Origin: Dendrobium chrysotoxum
Taxonomy: Eukaryota > Streptophyta > Magnoliopsida > Asparagales > Orchidaceae
DNA: 64,000 bases
Direction of reading: 5' to 3'
NCBI GenBank assembly: GCA_019925795.1
Contig: CM034315.1
Span: 25,959,867-26,023,866 of the forward strand
The notes beneath the pieces were generated by a model. That model did not search any database. It worked only from the letters and a program-made list of their open reading frames with translations, and was not told where the DNA came from. Positions 34,861 through 46,462 of this stretch are shown here, one piece after another. Each line of letters opens with the position of its first letter. The stretch's first letter is position 1. The translations under genes were made by a program, and so were the position numbers.

Positions 34861-35330
34861 AACATTTTAAGTTGGAAATTTAACGATGGTGTGGATTCAT
34901 CTGGAACAGTTTCCACAAGGAGCCATTAAGAAATTACATGCTAAAAGTGCAGGACCATTTAAAATAATCAAAAAAATCAATGAAAATGCTTACGTGGTGG
35001 ATCTGCCTGTAGAATTCAATATTAATCCCTCTTTTAACATAGAAGATTTAGTAGCCTATGAGGGTCCAGAGTTTAACCCATCAAATCCACTACAAACTAA
35101 GCCTTGTGTGACCCCAACCTGTGAGAACCCAAGACTACCTCCGCTCCCAAATGTTCCCAAAATACCTATGATGGAGAAGGTTGACATGATTCTATGTGAT
35201 GACATCATTTCCACAAAAGAGGATGGACGAAGAAAGTATTTGATAAGGTGGAGTGGTAAGCCCGAGTCAGAGGACACCTGGTTAGAGCGCAAGGAGCTTC
35301 ATTAGATTGACCTGGATGCACTAAAGATTT
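34861..35330 (+). pseudogene. Integrase C-terminus and chromodomain (element G)
   Basis: 34886-35305 is open. It starts with the GPY/F-type module (LHAKSAGPFKIIKKINENAYVVDLP) and NIEDLVAYEGPE, then a proline-rich linker. It ends with a chromodomain, KYLIRWSGKPESEDTWLERKEL, keeping the aromatic residues that bind methyl-lysine in this fold (Y, W, W). The frame continues past one TAG to about 35330. Confidence 0.85.
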
Positions 35331-35388
35331 ATGAGAGCGCCTGGGACACGTACTCCACAGAGTCGAGCCCTTTTCCACCCTAGGAGAA

Positions 35389-37227
35389 TGATGAGGACAT
35401 CCGACCTTAGAAAGTTTACATGAGATGGGGCCGACGCCGACGACCACGATTACTCTGTTTTATTTTTGAGTTATTCAATGTATTTGATTTATTATTGTTT
35501 CTTTTCCGATTTTACCCTCGCTTGAGAGAGTAGATGTTTGTGACCCCAAGGGGTACTATTGTCTTTTATTTTGTCTTTGTATGTGGAGACTATTTATAGC
35601 CTCCTATTATGCTTATGATGGTTAATGATAATGATGAAGAAAATTTTCCTGCACTTTGTTTGTGAATAGTAAGAGTTCTTGAGAAAGCTTGCTTGAAGTC
35701 CATAGGTGAGGGCAGCGTAGTACCAACCAACCATAGGAAGCGTCCGGTTCGTGGTCCTCCTCTTTCCGCCAATCCCTCCCCTCTCTTCTCCCTAAACCGC
35801 CAGCCATCCCTCCCCTTCTCCCTCTCTCGGCCAAACCCCCACCACCACCACAAACCCAACCGGCCACCCCTCTTCCACCTTAAACCGTTGGCCCTAAGGC
35901 ATCCATCCCCTCCCTAGTCATCGGCCACCCCCACAAATTCCATCCCTAGCCACCGGCCAAACCCTAGACCCCCCCCCCCCCCCCCCCCCCCCCCCGCTTC
36001 CCTCCAATAGCTTAGTCGCCGACCACCTTCCTTCCCATTGCTTCTAAAATTTCAAACTAATTATTCAATACCATCCTTATTTGAAATATCTTAATTTAGA
36101 AAAGTTTTCAAATTCAAACTTAAATATTATTTGAATTTTGAAATTCTTTCCTAAGATAAGTGAACTTATATTAGGAAGCTTTCCCCAATTATCTCAATCT
36201 GAATTTAATTAGAGTTAAGCTCTAATTTCACTTTCCCTTATTAATATCCTATGTTTAGTAACAAACTTAAATCCCTAAATCAAATCCCCCTTCCCATGCA
36301 AGCCGTCGGCCCCCTCTCTCCTCCCTTCCTTTTTGATTCCATCTCCTTTATTACCTCCCCAATTAATTCCCTTGCCATTTAAAAGATATTTTCTCTTTCC
36401 CATAGCCGACCACATCAAGCCCTAGCTGCCTACATCCACTCGCAACTGCTGTCCAGATTTTTGGACTAGGAGGTTGTTGTCGAGAACTCCCAAAACTAAC
36501 AAAATTGTTGTCCAGAACAACTCCTGCTTGCTGTCTAGTAACAAATCAAGTGCTGTCCTGAAATTCTGCATCTTCTCCTAACTGTCCTTCGACCCGAAAA
36601 GGTTCCCAATTGCTGTCCAAAGGTTCCAAAACCCTGAAGTTGTTGTCCATTGATGTATGGCTAATCCAAAACGTAACCACGGGTTTGTTTACAATGATCA
36701 AGGGCAAGTGGGCATCCTCAAGTCTCCATTATTCAACGTCAACTTAGAGATCGACCGTACCGTTGAAGAATACGTTGAAAGGATTATTTTCTCTCTCGCT
36801 GCCGCTATCGACGAACAAATCTCTCCCGCCTAATGGCAGATCGTTCCCAAATCTTGATAAAGGTAAATTTCTCCTCCAAGTTTCTTATTTTTCCAAGTCT
36901 TCCCTTTAATTTATTACATCATAAAGGTTGTATAACCTATCTCCATTTAGTCCACATCAAGAGTGTGAGTGAATTCCATTAGTGCCTAATCTATTTGTTA
37001 AATTAGGAATTTTCTTTGAACTCCTCCATGCTATGCTAATCGTGATTAGAACTGATTATTTATGATTCTAGCTTTTTATCTTGCAATTTGGCCTAAGCTT
37101 AAATTGCCTCTCTTTTGTTTTCAAAATTTGCTTAAGTCGCTTAAAGTACAATTAATTATTATTGCTCTAATTTAAAAGGCATTCGTTTCAGCATTACTTA
37201 AGTATCCACGTATTTAGTTCTACATCA
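35389..37227 (+). repeat. 3' LTR of element G (1839 bp)
   Basis: Starts TGATGAGGACATCC after AGGAGAA and ends AGTTCTACATCA. TATA candidate ACTATTTATAGCC near 35589-35599. Longer than the 5' LTR by 68 bp, mainly because of a segment at 35897-35968 absent from the 5' copy. Poly(C) at 35969-35995. Confidence 0.9.
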
Positions 37228-37636
37228 GATGATGTTAGTAGTAATAATATTCCTCCTTTGTTTATTTCTTTGTTAAAGGAGGAATGTGATAGTTTAGCTA
37301 TCGCTTAGTAGTTTATAATAATTTCTTTCTTATTAGTGCAAGCTGCATTTCTTTTCAAAAAAAAAAAGCGTAAGCAGTCCAACTTCAAAAGCTTTGCAAC
37401 TACGTAGCAGTTAATGTTGATGGATACCACTCCACTACTTTTAAAATAAAATATAGTGCTGGAAAGCAGAAGTAATCGTGACAAATTCTACGTAGTTAAG
37501 AATAATGGAACTAAATGACAGCAGCGATGCTGTTGTTACCTATAAACATATAGAATAAAATGCAGGCAGAACAAAAACAAATAAAGAAAATCAATGAAGC
37601 CTCAGCTATAACGTGTATGAGAAGACTTCATTTTTT

Positions 37637-39275
37637 TCAATCTGAGCTGGAGTCATAGAAATCACTAGGACATGGAGTCATGACTTCTGATTCCAATATC
37701 TGCACCACTCTATGCATGGTTGGCCGATCATCAGGATTGGAAGACACACACCTAATTGCAACTAAGAGCAAAGCATCCAAGCTTTCAAGCTGCACTCCTT
37801 CACATTGTGAGTCTACCATATCTCTCCGACGATCCTCCGCAACCAAGAAATTTAACTGCAACGCAACCTATGCATCAATGATAATGAAGAACAACACTCT
37901 ACAGGCTCTTAATTTCTGGAAAGTACTAGATAAAAACACAGGTTAATAAAGGAAACCAAGCTTGCAAAATATAAGATGAATCAAAATAGCACGTCACGAA
38001 AAAGGGTGAAAAGCACCGTGCTTTGCTCAATGTACTTCTTTTTCTTGCTTAGACAATGAAATAGATGTACAAATCAACAAGGATTAGTGGGATTTAAGGG
38101 TATTTAATTCATTTTTTATTGAGTTCGACAAAAGGGTTTGGTTAATTTATTAGTAGTGGCCCATAACATCTTTCTATATTCAGTAGGTTCGTTAACTACA
38201 TAGTACAAAGTTCTAGGAAAAAGTAAGTAAACTATTTGAACTTGAGGTTTGAAAGATAACCATAAAGAAGACTCGCATTTGAATTCTTGTATAGAGATTT
38301 AACAATGCTAAACATGATTACAAAATACAATGAAAATGACAGAAAAATAAAGATTATTGCGAGGCAAAAAAGATTGCTTAAAATGGCAGTAAAAGCATAC
38401 CCATCCTACAATGTTCAAGCCTTTCTCAATGAATGAAGAATCAGTTGGCCGTTTGCCACTCATTATCTCAAGAACCAAAACTCCAAAACTGTACACATCC
38501 GACTTTTCAGTTGCCCGACCACTCTGCATGTATTCTGCAGATATCATAATTCCACAAAAAAGAAAATCAAAACTTGCCCATAGCTTGCAAGATTTATAGC
38601 TGGTTATTCTGCTCATTTGGCTATTTTCAATTGCATTGACATCGTCTAAATAAAAAAAGATGAAACAAAAAAACAAAGAAAACAATTTAAACCTTGCATG
38701 GACCCATACATGCAGACAAGATTTAAGATGAGACTATTCTATTCACATTACCATCTACAAGAATGTCCCCATTATACACGTGTGAATATTCAAAGAAAAC
38801 TATCACGACGCTAAAGCACTCTATTTAATGGCGAAATCCACATCAATCTTTCACAACCCACAGATATTCACTATGATAACATCTCAACATTCGCCCTCGC
38901 TAATAACCCAATTCTCCATACTCGCATAAAACATATAGAGAATGACTACCATTTCATCTGTGATCACATCCATAACAAAGATATTCATGTTGTGCCAATC
39001 AATTCTCAAGATCAGACCACTGATATACTTAACAAATCTCTCCCAGTTTGCAGGTTTCACATGCTTCGTCTCAAAATCACGGTTTAGCATGACCCATTAG
39101 TTTACGGGGGGGTCTAATAGCAACATCCCCATCAGCAGATATAATGGAGCAACCAACTCTCTCTCTCCAATTCATCCATACCGTGAACCCATAACAAATA
39201 GTAAAATCAACACCATCCATGTGTAAAGCTAACACCACTTTCTCTGACCTCAGTATGAGAAAACAACCTTTATGT

Positions 39276-39329
<54 letters not shown>

Positions 39330-40091
39330 ACTGTAATGAAGAGGGGACTTAACATGAATGTATCTCATTTCCAAAAACACTTTTCTGTTCTTCCGTTTGC
39401 TCCATTCTGCTTTAGCCTCCTTTCCTTATTCATGAAACTTGCTGCTGTGTATCTCGCCAATAAGGAAAAGAAAGCCTAAATGCTAGCAGATTTCTACACC
39501 ATTGCTCATAGTTTACCATTAATTTTTTTAAACAAGATAACTACAACAGAAAATTGTTAAAGATTCTTACAGAAATACCACAAGAAGCAAACATCACCAT
39601 TACCAAATACAAATTATCGAAGGCCGGTATCAAACAAAAGAGAAGGATGCATGAATAACAAAATAAAACCAATTCGAGTGCTACATAAAAAAAATGTAAT
39701 ATGGTTTTGCAGGCATTAATGAAAGGTCGAATAAAGTTACAATGCAAATAAAGGAATTCACGAATTAGAATTGGATTAAAAAAACCTAATATGTTGCTTA
39801 AAAAAAAAAGAACAAAAAATCGACACTAGTAGTTCTGCAAGTCACCTGGAGCTAGATAACCAAAAGTTCCGGCAACTATTGTGGTGATATGAGACTCTTC
39901 ATCTTCCAATAGTTTTGCAAGTCCAAAGTCCGATACTCGAGCCTCCAGATTCCGATCAAGTAATATGTTGCTTGACTTAATGTCACGATGTATGATTCGC
40001 GGTGAACAATCATGATGCAGGTATGCAAGACCTTTTGCAGCCCCTAATATGATATTAAGGCGGACATCCCAGTCCAATTGCTCCGATTTTT
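37637..40091 (-). CDS. FEI1/FEI2-like: FEI-type LRR receptor-like kinase, three C-terminal exons
   Basis: Minus-strand exons: 40091-39846, 38534-38401 and 37855-37637 (stop TGA at 37639-37637). Splice sites fit GT-AG: acceptor TTAACAG, donor CCAG|GTGAC, acceptor CTGCAG, donor GGATGG|GTATG, acceptor TTGCAG; phases match throughout. Exon 1 has IIHRDIKSSNILLD (HRD), VSDFGLAKLLEDEESHITT (DFG) and GTFGYLAP. Exon 2 completes APEYMQSGRATEKSDVYSFG. The last exon ends with DRPTMHRVVQILESEVMTPC and SDFYDSSSD, the characteristic FEI C-terminus. FEI kinases act at the plasma membrane in cell-wall signalling (family knowledge). The kinase N-lobe, membrane span and LRRs are not seen. They may lie beyond a large upstream intron or be lost. 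All three exons are open with no damaged catalytic residue. Confidence 0.85.
38840..39110 (+). pseudogene. Copia RNase H end inside kinase intron
   Basis: Plus strand from 38872 to the stop at 39087 is open: YDNISTFALANNPILH, then HFICDHIHNKDIHVVP, then DILNKSLPVCRFHMLRLK. This is the C-terminal end of a Copia pol of a different lineage from elements A to E. It lies in the intron between the first two kinase exons, opposite in orientation. The following stretch (39110-39275) may be LTR, unproven. Confidence 0.75.
39276..39326. repeat. (TA)n microsatellite
   Basis: About 24 TA units in the same intron of the kinase gene. Confidence 0.95.
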
Positions 40092-40275
40092 CTGTTAAAT
40101 GCTTTGATGATCGTAACTCAAAAAATATAGAATTGAATATATCAGAAGCTTAATAATATTCAATAAAAACTTTACAGACTATATCAGAAGCTTAATATAT
40201 TACCCTAATGAGCCTAATTCCCATAAGATGGGAAAGTGTGACAAAGCTAAATTTTAAGAAGCTGCCAAATGACAA

Positions 40276-40862
40276 AGGGGCGTTTGGTTGGAGAAGTTTA
40301 GATATTTGATTGGATAATTTTGAGGAATTTGAAACTAAAACCTTCATTCATTTTTTGTGTATTCCAAAATCGCATAATTCGAAATGATTTCCAAATACAT
40401 TGCATCACCAACCCAATCTGCAACCACAGCTACCGCCGATGGCCACCACATCCTGTCGGCCTTTGCCACTACACCACCGCTCACTAGTTCCTATCGCTTG
40501 TCACCACCATCAACTACCTTAGTTGCTAGCCTCCACTGCTCAACATTGCCACAAGCTCTGCCGCCACTGCAGCCCACCTCCTCATCAACACTTTCCACCA
40601 CCACCATTGCCATAGTTGTCGCCACCGGCCAGCAATACTAGCCGCCACTACAACCCGCCTTCCATAGCCACCAGCCAACACCGGCATTGCACGTCATATT
40701 TCTGAAATGCATGTACTTGAAATGCATCATAACAAAAAAAAAAAGAATCATGCATTTGGTTTGCATTCAACTAAATAACTCATATTTCTAAAATATATGC
40801 ATTCAAATTACACTACATATCTAAAAAAAAGTATTTTAAAAACATCCAACCAAATAACCCTT
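40276..40862. mobile_element. MITE-like element with GTTTGGTTGG ends
   Basis: Left end AAGGGGCGTTTGGTTGGA and right end CCAACCAAATAACCCTT are inverted copies of each other. The centre is a CCRCCR-rich block. No coding capacity. Target duplication not clear. Lies upstream of the first visible kinase exon. Confidence 0.5.
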
Positions 40863-41322
40863 AAAAGATGTTCCATAGGAAACAACCTAGTGTAGCTCCC
40901 AAAGTTGTTTAGGTATATAAACCATAAATGTTTCTGATTTTATGACAAACAGTTCCTCCATGGCATAAAATGATGCTAAAAAAATATTGGAAACAATAAT
41001 TATGAGATGCTCATTTTAATTAACTGGAAATTAAATAAATCCTCATAGTGAACCCTTCATTCCATAATCATTGGAGTTTCTATATGAAATTGAGTACAAT
41101 CTCTTTTATTGAGTTTTTTTTTTTTTAATTAATACTGACTGACAAGGAAAAAGCTGACAGCAGTCTTTCCTCCCCACAATCATCAATAAATCATTCTCAG
41201 GAAAGATGGCTTCAGCTACCAATCCTCTAATTCTCAAGGCATGTTTCGGAGGAATGAAAATAGGGGTGATCGCATGTAAAAAAAGTCATATCTCATAAGG
41301 AAAACTATCCCAATTGACTAGC

Positions 41323-42878
41323 TTTCTTGTCTTTTTTTTTTTTTTTTTGAAGAAATGCAAATTGCATTAAGAACAGGAAAAAAAAGCTATTACAAACTAA
41401 AAAAGAAATAAAGCTAATAGGCAATCCTTCCCTAACATTTTGAAAGGAAGCCTTATTGAAAAGCAAACAACGCATAAGAAAAAAATATTTGCAACAAAGA
41501 AATTATCATAATGGAAATAAGATACACTACTCCTCACTTTGAAGCAATTGGGGTGATGGGGACACCAAATATTAAACAATCAAAAAGGTTGGTTAGTATC
41601 CCAAAATTTTCAATTAGGCAAAAAGTGAACACCAGGAAGAATCCTAAATTCCATTAATCTAATTCCCCGATACAAATAATAAGAAAAGCTGAAATCCTCG
41701 AAACCAAGTAGCCATAAAACCACCTCATTCCTCCAAGATCCAAACCAAATGAAACTCTTTATCAAAGAAAACAACCTGACCAACAGGATAGTTCCCCCTA
41801 TCCCATTACTACTTATCCTCGGAAATGAATCCGCAAGAATCAGAACCTCTACTTCCTTGAAAGTGGAAGAAATCACCATAACAACACCTCCGACAGGAAC
41901 AACGGATGCCTCCATAAGCTTCCATCTTTCAACACACAATCCTTGAACATCAAAGAACAAAACCATAATAGCCATAAACTTAAATGGGACGGTATCTCAC
42001 TTCAGATCATCAGCAAAACATCTAAGAAGGGCCATACTATCTTCCATGGATGCTCCAATCAAAGGCAGCAAAAAAACTGCAACAAAGGCGACATTCAAAG
42101 AAGAAACCGCAAGAAATTGAACCTCTACTCCCTTAAAAGGAGAAGAAATCTCCATAACAACATCTCCAACAGGAGAAACATCAACACAACGATCATACTT
42201 CCATATAAAAAAACAGCCATTTACCATAGTAAAGGAATCAGAACCAAATTCATCAACCGCAACACTTATACTGAACTTCCCAAAAGAAATTTCAACAACT
42301 TTCCCTTCTTCAGCCGCAAATGAGAGAACCAAAATCAGAACAAAAGAATGAGCCTCAAATCTGACCCTTCTTGGAGGAGAATAAACTTCTCCAAGATTCT
42401 TCAAGATCCCATAAGAAACACTCCAAATCTCAAAAAAATCTTTCAACATAAAGATAAACTGGTTCGAAAAGATATCCAGCAAGAATATTCTTGAATACCC
42501 TTCCTCATTTGAAGAATACATGTTCTTAATCGAAGACTGAGGATCAACACCCATTTCGCAAACAATTCTTCAGAAAATAATGATCCACCATTACAAGGCA
42601 ACAATCCACCCAGAATTTTCTTGAACAACCATCGATCACACAGCAAGAGCTTAACCGATCCAAAACTCAAAAATAGAACACTGAAGGATCCGATCAAATC
42701 CAAACACAATATACCACACAGAAAAACAAATCTAAACATAATATGAAATCAACCCAAAGATCCGTCGTCGGCCACAAAGGGCGGACGGAGAACCACCAAA
42801 AGCCAAGGATCCGCCAAAATCGCCTTCAGAATCGCCCGCTTCGATTCCGCTCTGCTCTGCGAAGTGGTCTTATAAGAG
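41323..42878 (-). mobile_element. LINE-like insertion L without reverse transcriptase
   Basis: Minus strand runs from a GC-rich 5' leader (42878-42750) through open frames to a poly(A) tail (poly-T on plus at about 41331-41348). The tail ATGCAATTTGCATTTCTTC-A(n) resembles that of LINE K (GCAAGCTGCATTTCTTTTC-A). GACTAGC flanks it on both sides (41316-41322 and 42879-42885), a possible target duplication. No endonuclease or RT is visible. Confidence 0.5.
41610..42554 (-). CDS. Unrecognised ORFs in LINE-like insertion L, with internal duplication
   Basis: Two minus-strand frames, 42554-41997 (185 residues) and 41975-41610 (121 residues), are separated only by a short gap with a stop. They share a repeated segment: VSPVGDVVMEISSPFKGVEV in the first and VVPVGGVVMVISSTFKEVEV in the second, about 275 bp apart in DNA. 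The composition is hydrophobic with many F, V and L. I do not recognise a domain; an ORF1-derived protein of a non-autonomous LINE is possible. Real translation is uncertain. Confidence 0.3.
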
Positions 42879-43030
42879 GACTAGCAAGATGCCATGGAAT
42901 CTGAGACGAGGCTTTGCCATGTTTTGTGATAAATAAATGTCACTGCAATTTCAAAAAATCAGCCGACAATAACAACATGCTTGTTATCTCCCTTGAAGAA
43001 CTAACCTTTCACTCTTATTTAACCCCATTT

Positions 43031-43468
43031 AAGGGTATCAATAAATGACCCGACCCGAACCTGATCTAAAAAATCCGGATTAGGGTTTACACGCTTAATA
43101 AATAGGTCGGGTTCGAAATGTGCATTCCAACCTGTTTATTAAACGAGTCGGATTTGGGTTGTCCCACCAATTCGATTTTGACCCGAAAATGACCTATTTA
43201 ATATTTATTTCCTTAAATTCTTTTATTTGTTAGTGTAATGTTGTTACTTTTATCAATTAACAAAAAATCTACGGTTAACAAGTTAATAAAAATATTTTTT
43301 TTTAATTAAAATGGATTAACGAGTTGGATTTGGGTTGCTAGTGGGTTGTATTCGAGTTCACATTTTTGACCCATTTATTAAACAGATCGTATTCGGGTTG
43401 ACCGGATTCGGGTTAGGTCAATTTCAGGTTGGACCTGAACCCGACCCGAAATTAATTCATACACCCCT
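43031..43468. mobile_element. MITE-like element with GACCCGACCCGAAC ends
   Basis: Left AAGGGTATCAATAAATGACC then CGACCCGAACC; right CCTGAACCCGACCCGAAAT, then ATACACCCCT, the inverted form. Short RGGTCGGGTTC words recur inside. This type of element is common in plants and is often placed in hAT. Target duplication not resolved. Confidence 0.5.
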
Positions 43469-44442
43469 ACCATTGATTCCCTAAGACTGAGGTAGCAAAT
43501 GAAAGCAACCATCTCTCAGGATTCGACTCTCTAGTAGTTGATGTAATAACCGATTTAGCCGGTTCAACTGAATCGTTTGAATGCTTAATACAGAGGGTGA
43601 ATAATAGGTGGAACCGAACAGAGCCGCGACCCAGACGAAGCAGCCCGCGTGAGTGCTCGATCCGGAGGAGTCGGTTTGCGGTTCTGAGTGAAGGATCGCG
43701 TACATGGGAGAAAACTAATGACTCCTCATGAGCAATATCTATATTTCACTCGTTCCTGTGGAAGAAAATGCAAGAGAAAATTTCAGTCAAGAGGAAACAA
43801 CAGAGAGGAAGAAGAAAGTGGAGGAGAAAGGTAAGTTTATATATATTAATTATATTATATGGCAATCTCCTCTATGAATGAAATCTAAAAGAGAGTCTAT
43901 ATTTAGTCTGAATGCAAAAAAAGAAATTTTAAGGAAGAAAGAGGAAGAAATGATGTCGGGAAGATTTCTTTTGTACGTGATTTCAAATTTCCAATTATTT
44001 TTCTTTTTCAAATTAAGGAAAATAATTACATAGAAATTATTTTGATGGAAAAATAACAGTATTTGATTTTAGTAGGAAGAAAGTTCAAGTGTGAAGAAAT
44101 CTAGTGGATGAAAGCTTCATTTCAAAAAGAAAGGGAAGATTTGAATAATTGAAATAAAAGATACAAGTTTGAATTTGACAATTATTACTATTGCTTTGAG
44201 CTTTGAGAATTCCTTCAAAGTCGATTAATGATATTTAATGGGAATTAATATAATTGGAATAGTAAAGGATTTGATTAATCTAAGGTACAACGCCGAAGTG
44301 CTGAAGTCAATAAAGGATCTCCAAAAAGAGATTTTAAGGTAAGGCTTCATTAAGAAAATATGTATGTGACATTAATAAAAGTTATAAATCATAATAATTT
44401 ATGTGATTATGTGTGTCTTTAGGTTGTATTGCGGAAGGTTAT

Positions 44443-44994
44443 TGATAGGAAATACTTGAGTTCGCAAGTAACCCTAACGTAATACTTGAGTTCGCAAGCA
44501 AACCTATACGAAATTGGTGGGAAAACAGGTCACAAACTATTGTTCGCAGCAGCTAACAGCAGCCAATCACAATAAAAACAGAGAAAATCTGAAAGAAACC
44601 CAAGGAAAGACTTTTATTCCACTAGTAGACGAAAGAAAAACAGCAACGATATAATGTTCTTCAATTCGAGAGGAAGAACAACTCTCCAAATCTCCAGTAA
44701 CGCCAAAAGCCCAAGTCACAAACCCTAGATCTCACACTTTCATTCAAATTCGAGATAATCCCTAATTCCCTCCTAAACACCTAATTAACTCCCAAGGAGA
44801 TTTACAAATTTCCTAAACAACCCTTCTATTCAAAATTTCCCTCCAAACCATGTGTTTAACCCATGCATGGGCCCACAAGGGCTTCCGCCCCCTCCTCCTG
44901 CTCCTAGTTCCGCTCGGTTCTAGGTCGCCTGGAATAGAACAGGACCGATCCAGGTTGGACCAGTCCAACCGACCCCTCCTGGGCTGGCGTAACA
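44443..44994 (-). repeat. 3' LTR of element H (552 bp)
   Basis: Plus-strand ends TGATAGG and TAACA. The polypurine tract TTGGGAGGGGAGTAA (minus, 45009-44995) adjoins it. The pol frame runs into it. Confidence 0.92.
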
Positions 44995-45383
44995 TTACTC
45001 CCCTCCCAATAATTCACCTTGTCCTCAACGTGAAAAGAAGGGAATTGATCTTTCATTTTTTCAAGTGGCTCCCACATCGCATCAAACTCGGGGAGACTTT
45101 TCCATCTAATCAGCACTTCTTTGTTGCCCTCTTTTTCTGATCTCACACCTGTAAGCTCCAGTGGTTCGAACACCACTTCCAAATCCTCAGTCAAGGTCTC
45201 TGGTAAATCCGTACTAGTTGTATGCTTCCCTATAACTCTCCTCAACTGAGACACATGGAAAACTGGATGTATAGTAGCTGATGGGGGCAGCTTCAGTCGA
45301 TACGTCACTGCTCCGATCTTGCCCAAAACTTCATAGGGGCCGAAGTATCTTGGTGCCAATTTCTCATTCCTCCTTCTCGCCAC
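44904..45383 (-). CDS. Integrase C-terminus and chromodomain of element H, overlapping LTR
   Basis: A 159-residue open frame. It starts with the GPY/F-type module (RYFGPYEVLGKIGAVTYRLKLP), then HPVFHVSQLRRV. A chromodomain follows, EVLIRWKSLPEFDAMWEPLEK, then FHVEDKVNYWEGS. The last three codons of that block are the polypurine tract. The frame continues about 30 residues into the 3' LTR. The methyl-lysine-binding aromatic positions W and W are visible. Belongs to the pol polyprotein; targets integration to particular chromatin in this family. Confidence 0.75.
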   Translation of the reverse strand: MARRRNEKLAPRYFGPYEVLGKIGAVTYRLKLPPSATIHPVFHVSQLRRVIGKHTTSTDLPETLTEDLEVVFEPLELTGVRSEKEGNKEVLIRWKSLPEFDAMWEPLEKMKDQFPSFHVEDKVNYWEGSNVTPAQEGSVGLVQPGSVLFYSRRPRTERN

Positions 45384-45599
45384 TGTCCTCTGCCTGTAGG
45401 GTCATAGTTTTAGGAACACCTTCTCCCCCACTTCAAACTGCAGGTCCCTCCTGTGTGAGTCTGCCTGCTTCTTCATGATTTGTTGTGCCCTTAGCAGATG
45501 TTTCTTTAACTCTTCCAGCATCTTGTCTCTTTCCTCCAGGTACTGCTCAACTGAAGAAACTGGTGTACTTCCTCTCCCATAGTGCACTAGGTGTGGGGG

Positions 45600-46462
45600 T
45601 CCCTTCCATATAGCACTCTAAATGGAGTCATCTGAGAGGTAGAATGGTACGATGTATTGTATCAATACTCGGCCCATGGCAGCCACTTTGCCCACATCTG
45701 TAGTGTTTCAGAAGCAAAACACCACAAATAGGTCTCCAAACTTCGGTTTACCACCTCCGTTTGCCCGTCCGTCTGTGGATGGTAGGCGGTGCTTCTCTTG
45801 AGGACTGTGCCCTGCATCCTGAACAGCTCCCTCCAAAACTGGCTGAGGAACACCTTGTCTCGATCAGACACAATCGATTCTGGAATCCCATGCAATCTAA
45901 CAACCTCCCTGATAAATGTTGCTGCTACTGACACTGCGGTGTAAGGATGTGCATACTTGTTAAGTCTGTCGACCACCACCATGATGACAGTGAATCCTTC
46001 TGATCTTGATAAGCCATCGATGAAATCCATGGACACTTCCTCCCATACTCTGTTTGGAAGTGCCAATGGTTGTAGTAGTCCTCCAGGGGCCATGGCCATG
46101 TATTTTTTTTCTCTGGCACACTTCACACCTCGCCACCATCTCCTCAACATCTTTGTGCATCCCCTTCCAGTAGAGCTCAGATGTCAGCCTCCTATATGTC
46201 TTCTAAACTCCTGTATAGACACCCACTGCGCTGCCGTGGAACTCCTATAACAAGTGGGGAATATGTATAGAGGTTCAGGGCATCACAAACCTCCCTTGAT
46301 ACAACAGTCTTCCCCCTTCAATATAGTACCCCGGGTGGCTACTCTTGTCAATCATCAGATCCTCCCTGATCTTCCTCAACTCTTCATTCCGCATACTCTC
46401 TTCTTTTATGGCTCCCTAGTCTACCATCAGTGGTGCCGACACAGCTAACTCCTGGAGCTCCC
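45600..46462 (-). pseudogene. Integrase core of element H
   Basis: 46160-45960 has the zinc-binding part (CEVCQRKK). 46150-45662 has the core with the triad intact: D in VSMDFIDGL, D in VSDRDKVF, and E in GQTEVVNRSL. A short insertion of T's near 46100 shifts the frame between them. The joint to the chromodomain frame is broken by a stop near 45600. Confidence 0.85.

Larger units (their letters stand above)
28822..37227 (+). mobile_element. Chromovirus (Ty3/Gypsy with chromodomain), element G
   Basis: Both LTRs, primer site, gag, protease, RT, RNase H, integrase and chromodomain are present in order. The 5-bp target duplication GATGA flanks it (28817-28821 and 37228-37232). All ORFs carry stops or frameshifts. 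Chromodomain Gypsy elements target specific chromatin; the exact lineage (Galadriel, Reina, Tekay or CRM) cannot be settled by eye. Confidence 0.92.
28015..37367 (+). mobile_element. 5'-truncated L1-type LINE K, split by element G
   Basis: 28015-28821 carries a zf-RVT-like segment (NYNGCPRGCLSIENVDQ) and an RNase H domain. After element G the LINE frame resumes at 37228 (DDVSSNNIPPLFISLLKEE), then the 3' UTR and a poly(A) run at 37357-37367. Joining the flanks at the GATGA duplication restores a continuous LINE frame, reading FIWDDVSSNN. The RT lies upstream and is absent. Confidence 0.8.

Noticed and set aside
40384..40641. Ser/Thr/Pro-rich open frame
   Set aside because: It is the CCRCCR-rich centre of a MITE-like element, with no family motif.
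41943..42323. 126-residue plus-strand frame, basic and Asn-rich
   Set aside because: It is the reverse shadow of the minus-strand frame in LINE-like insertion L, whose orientation is set by the poly(A) tail.
43700..43840. Exon-like sequence ending AAAGGTAAGT, suggesting a plus-strand gene start
   Set aside because: No protein similarity and no following coding exon. The interval fits better as part of an old LTR-like repeat, although a non-coding exon cannot be excluded.
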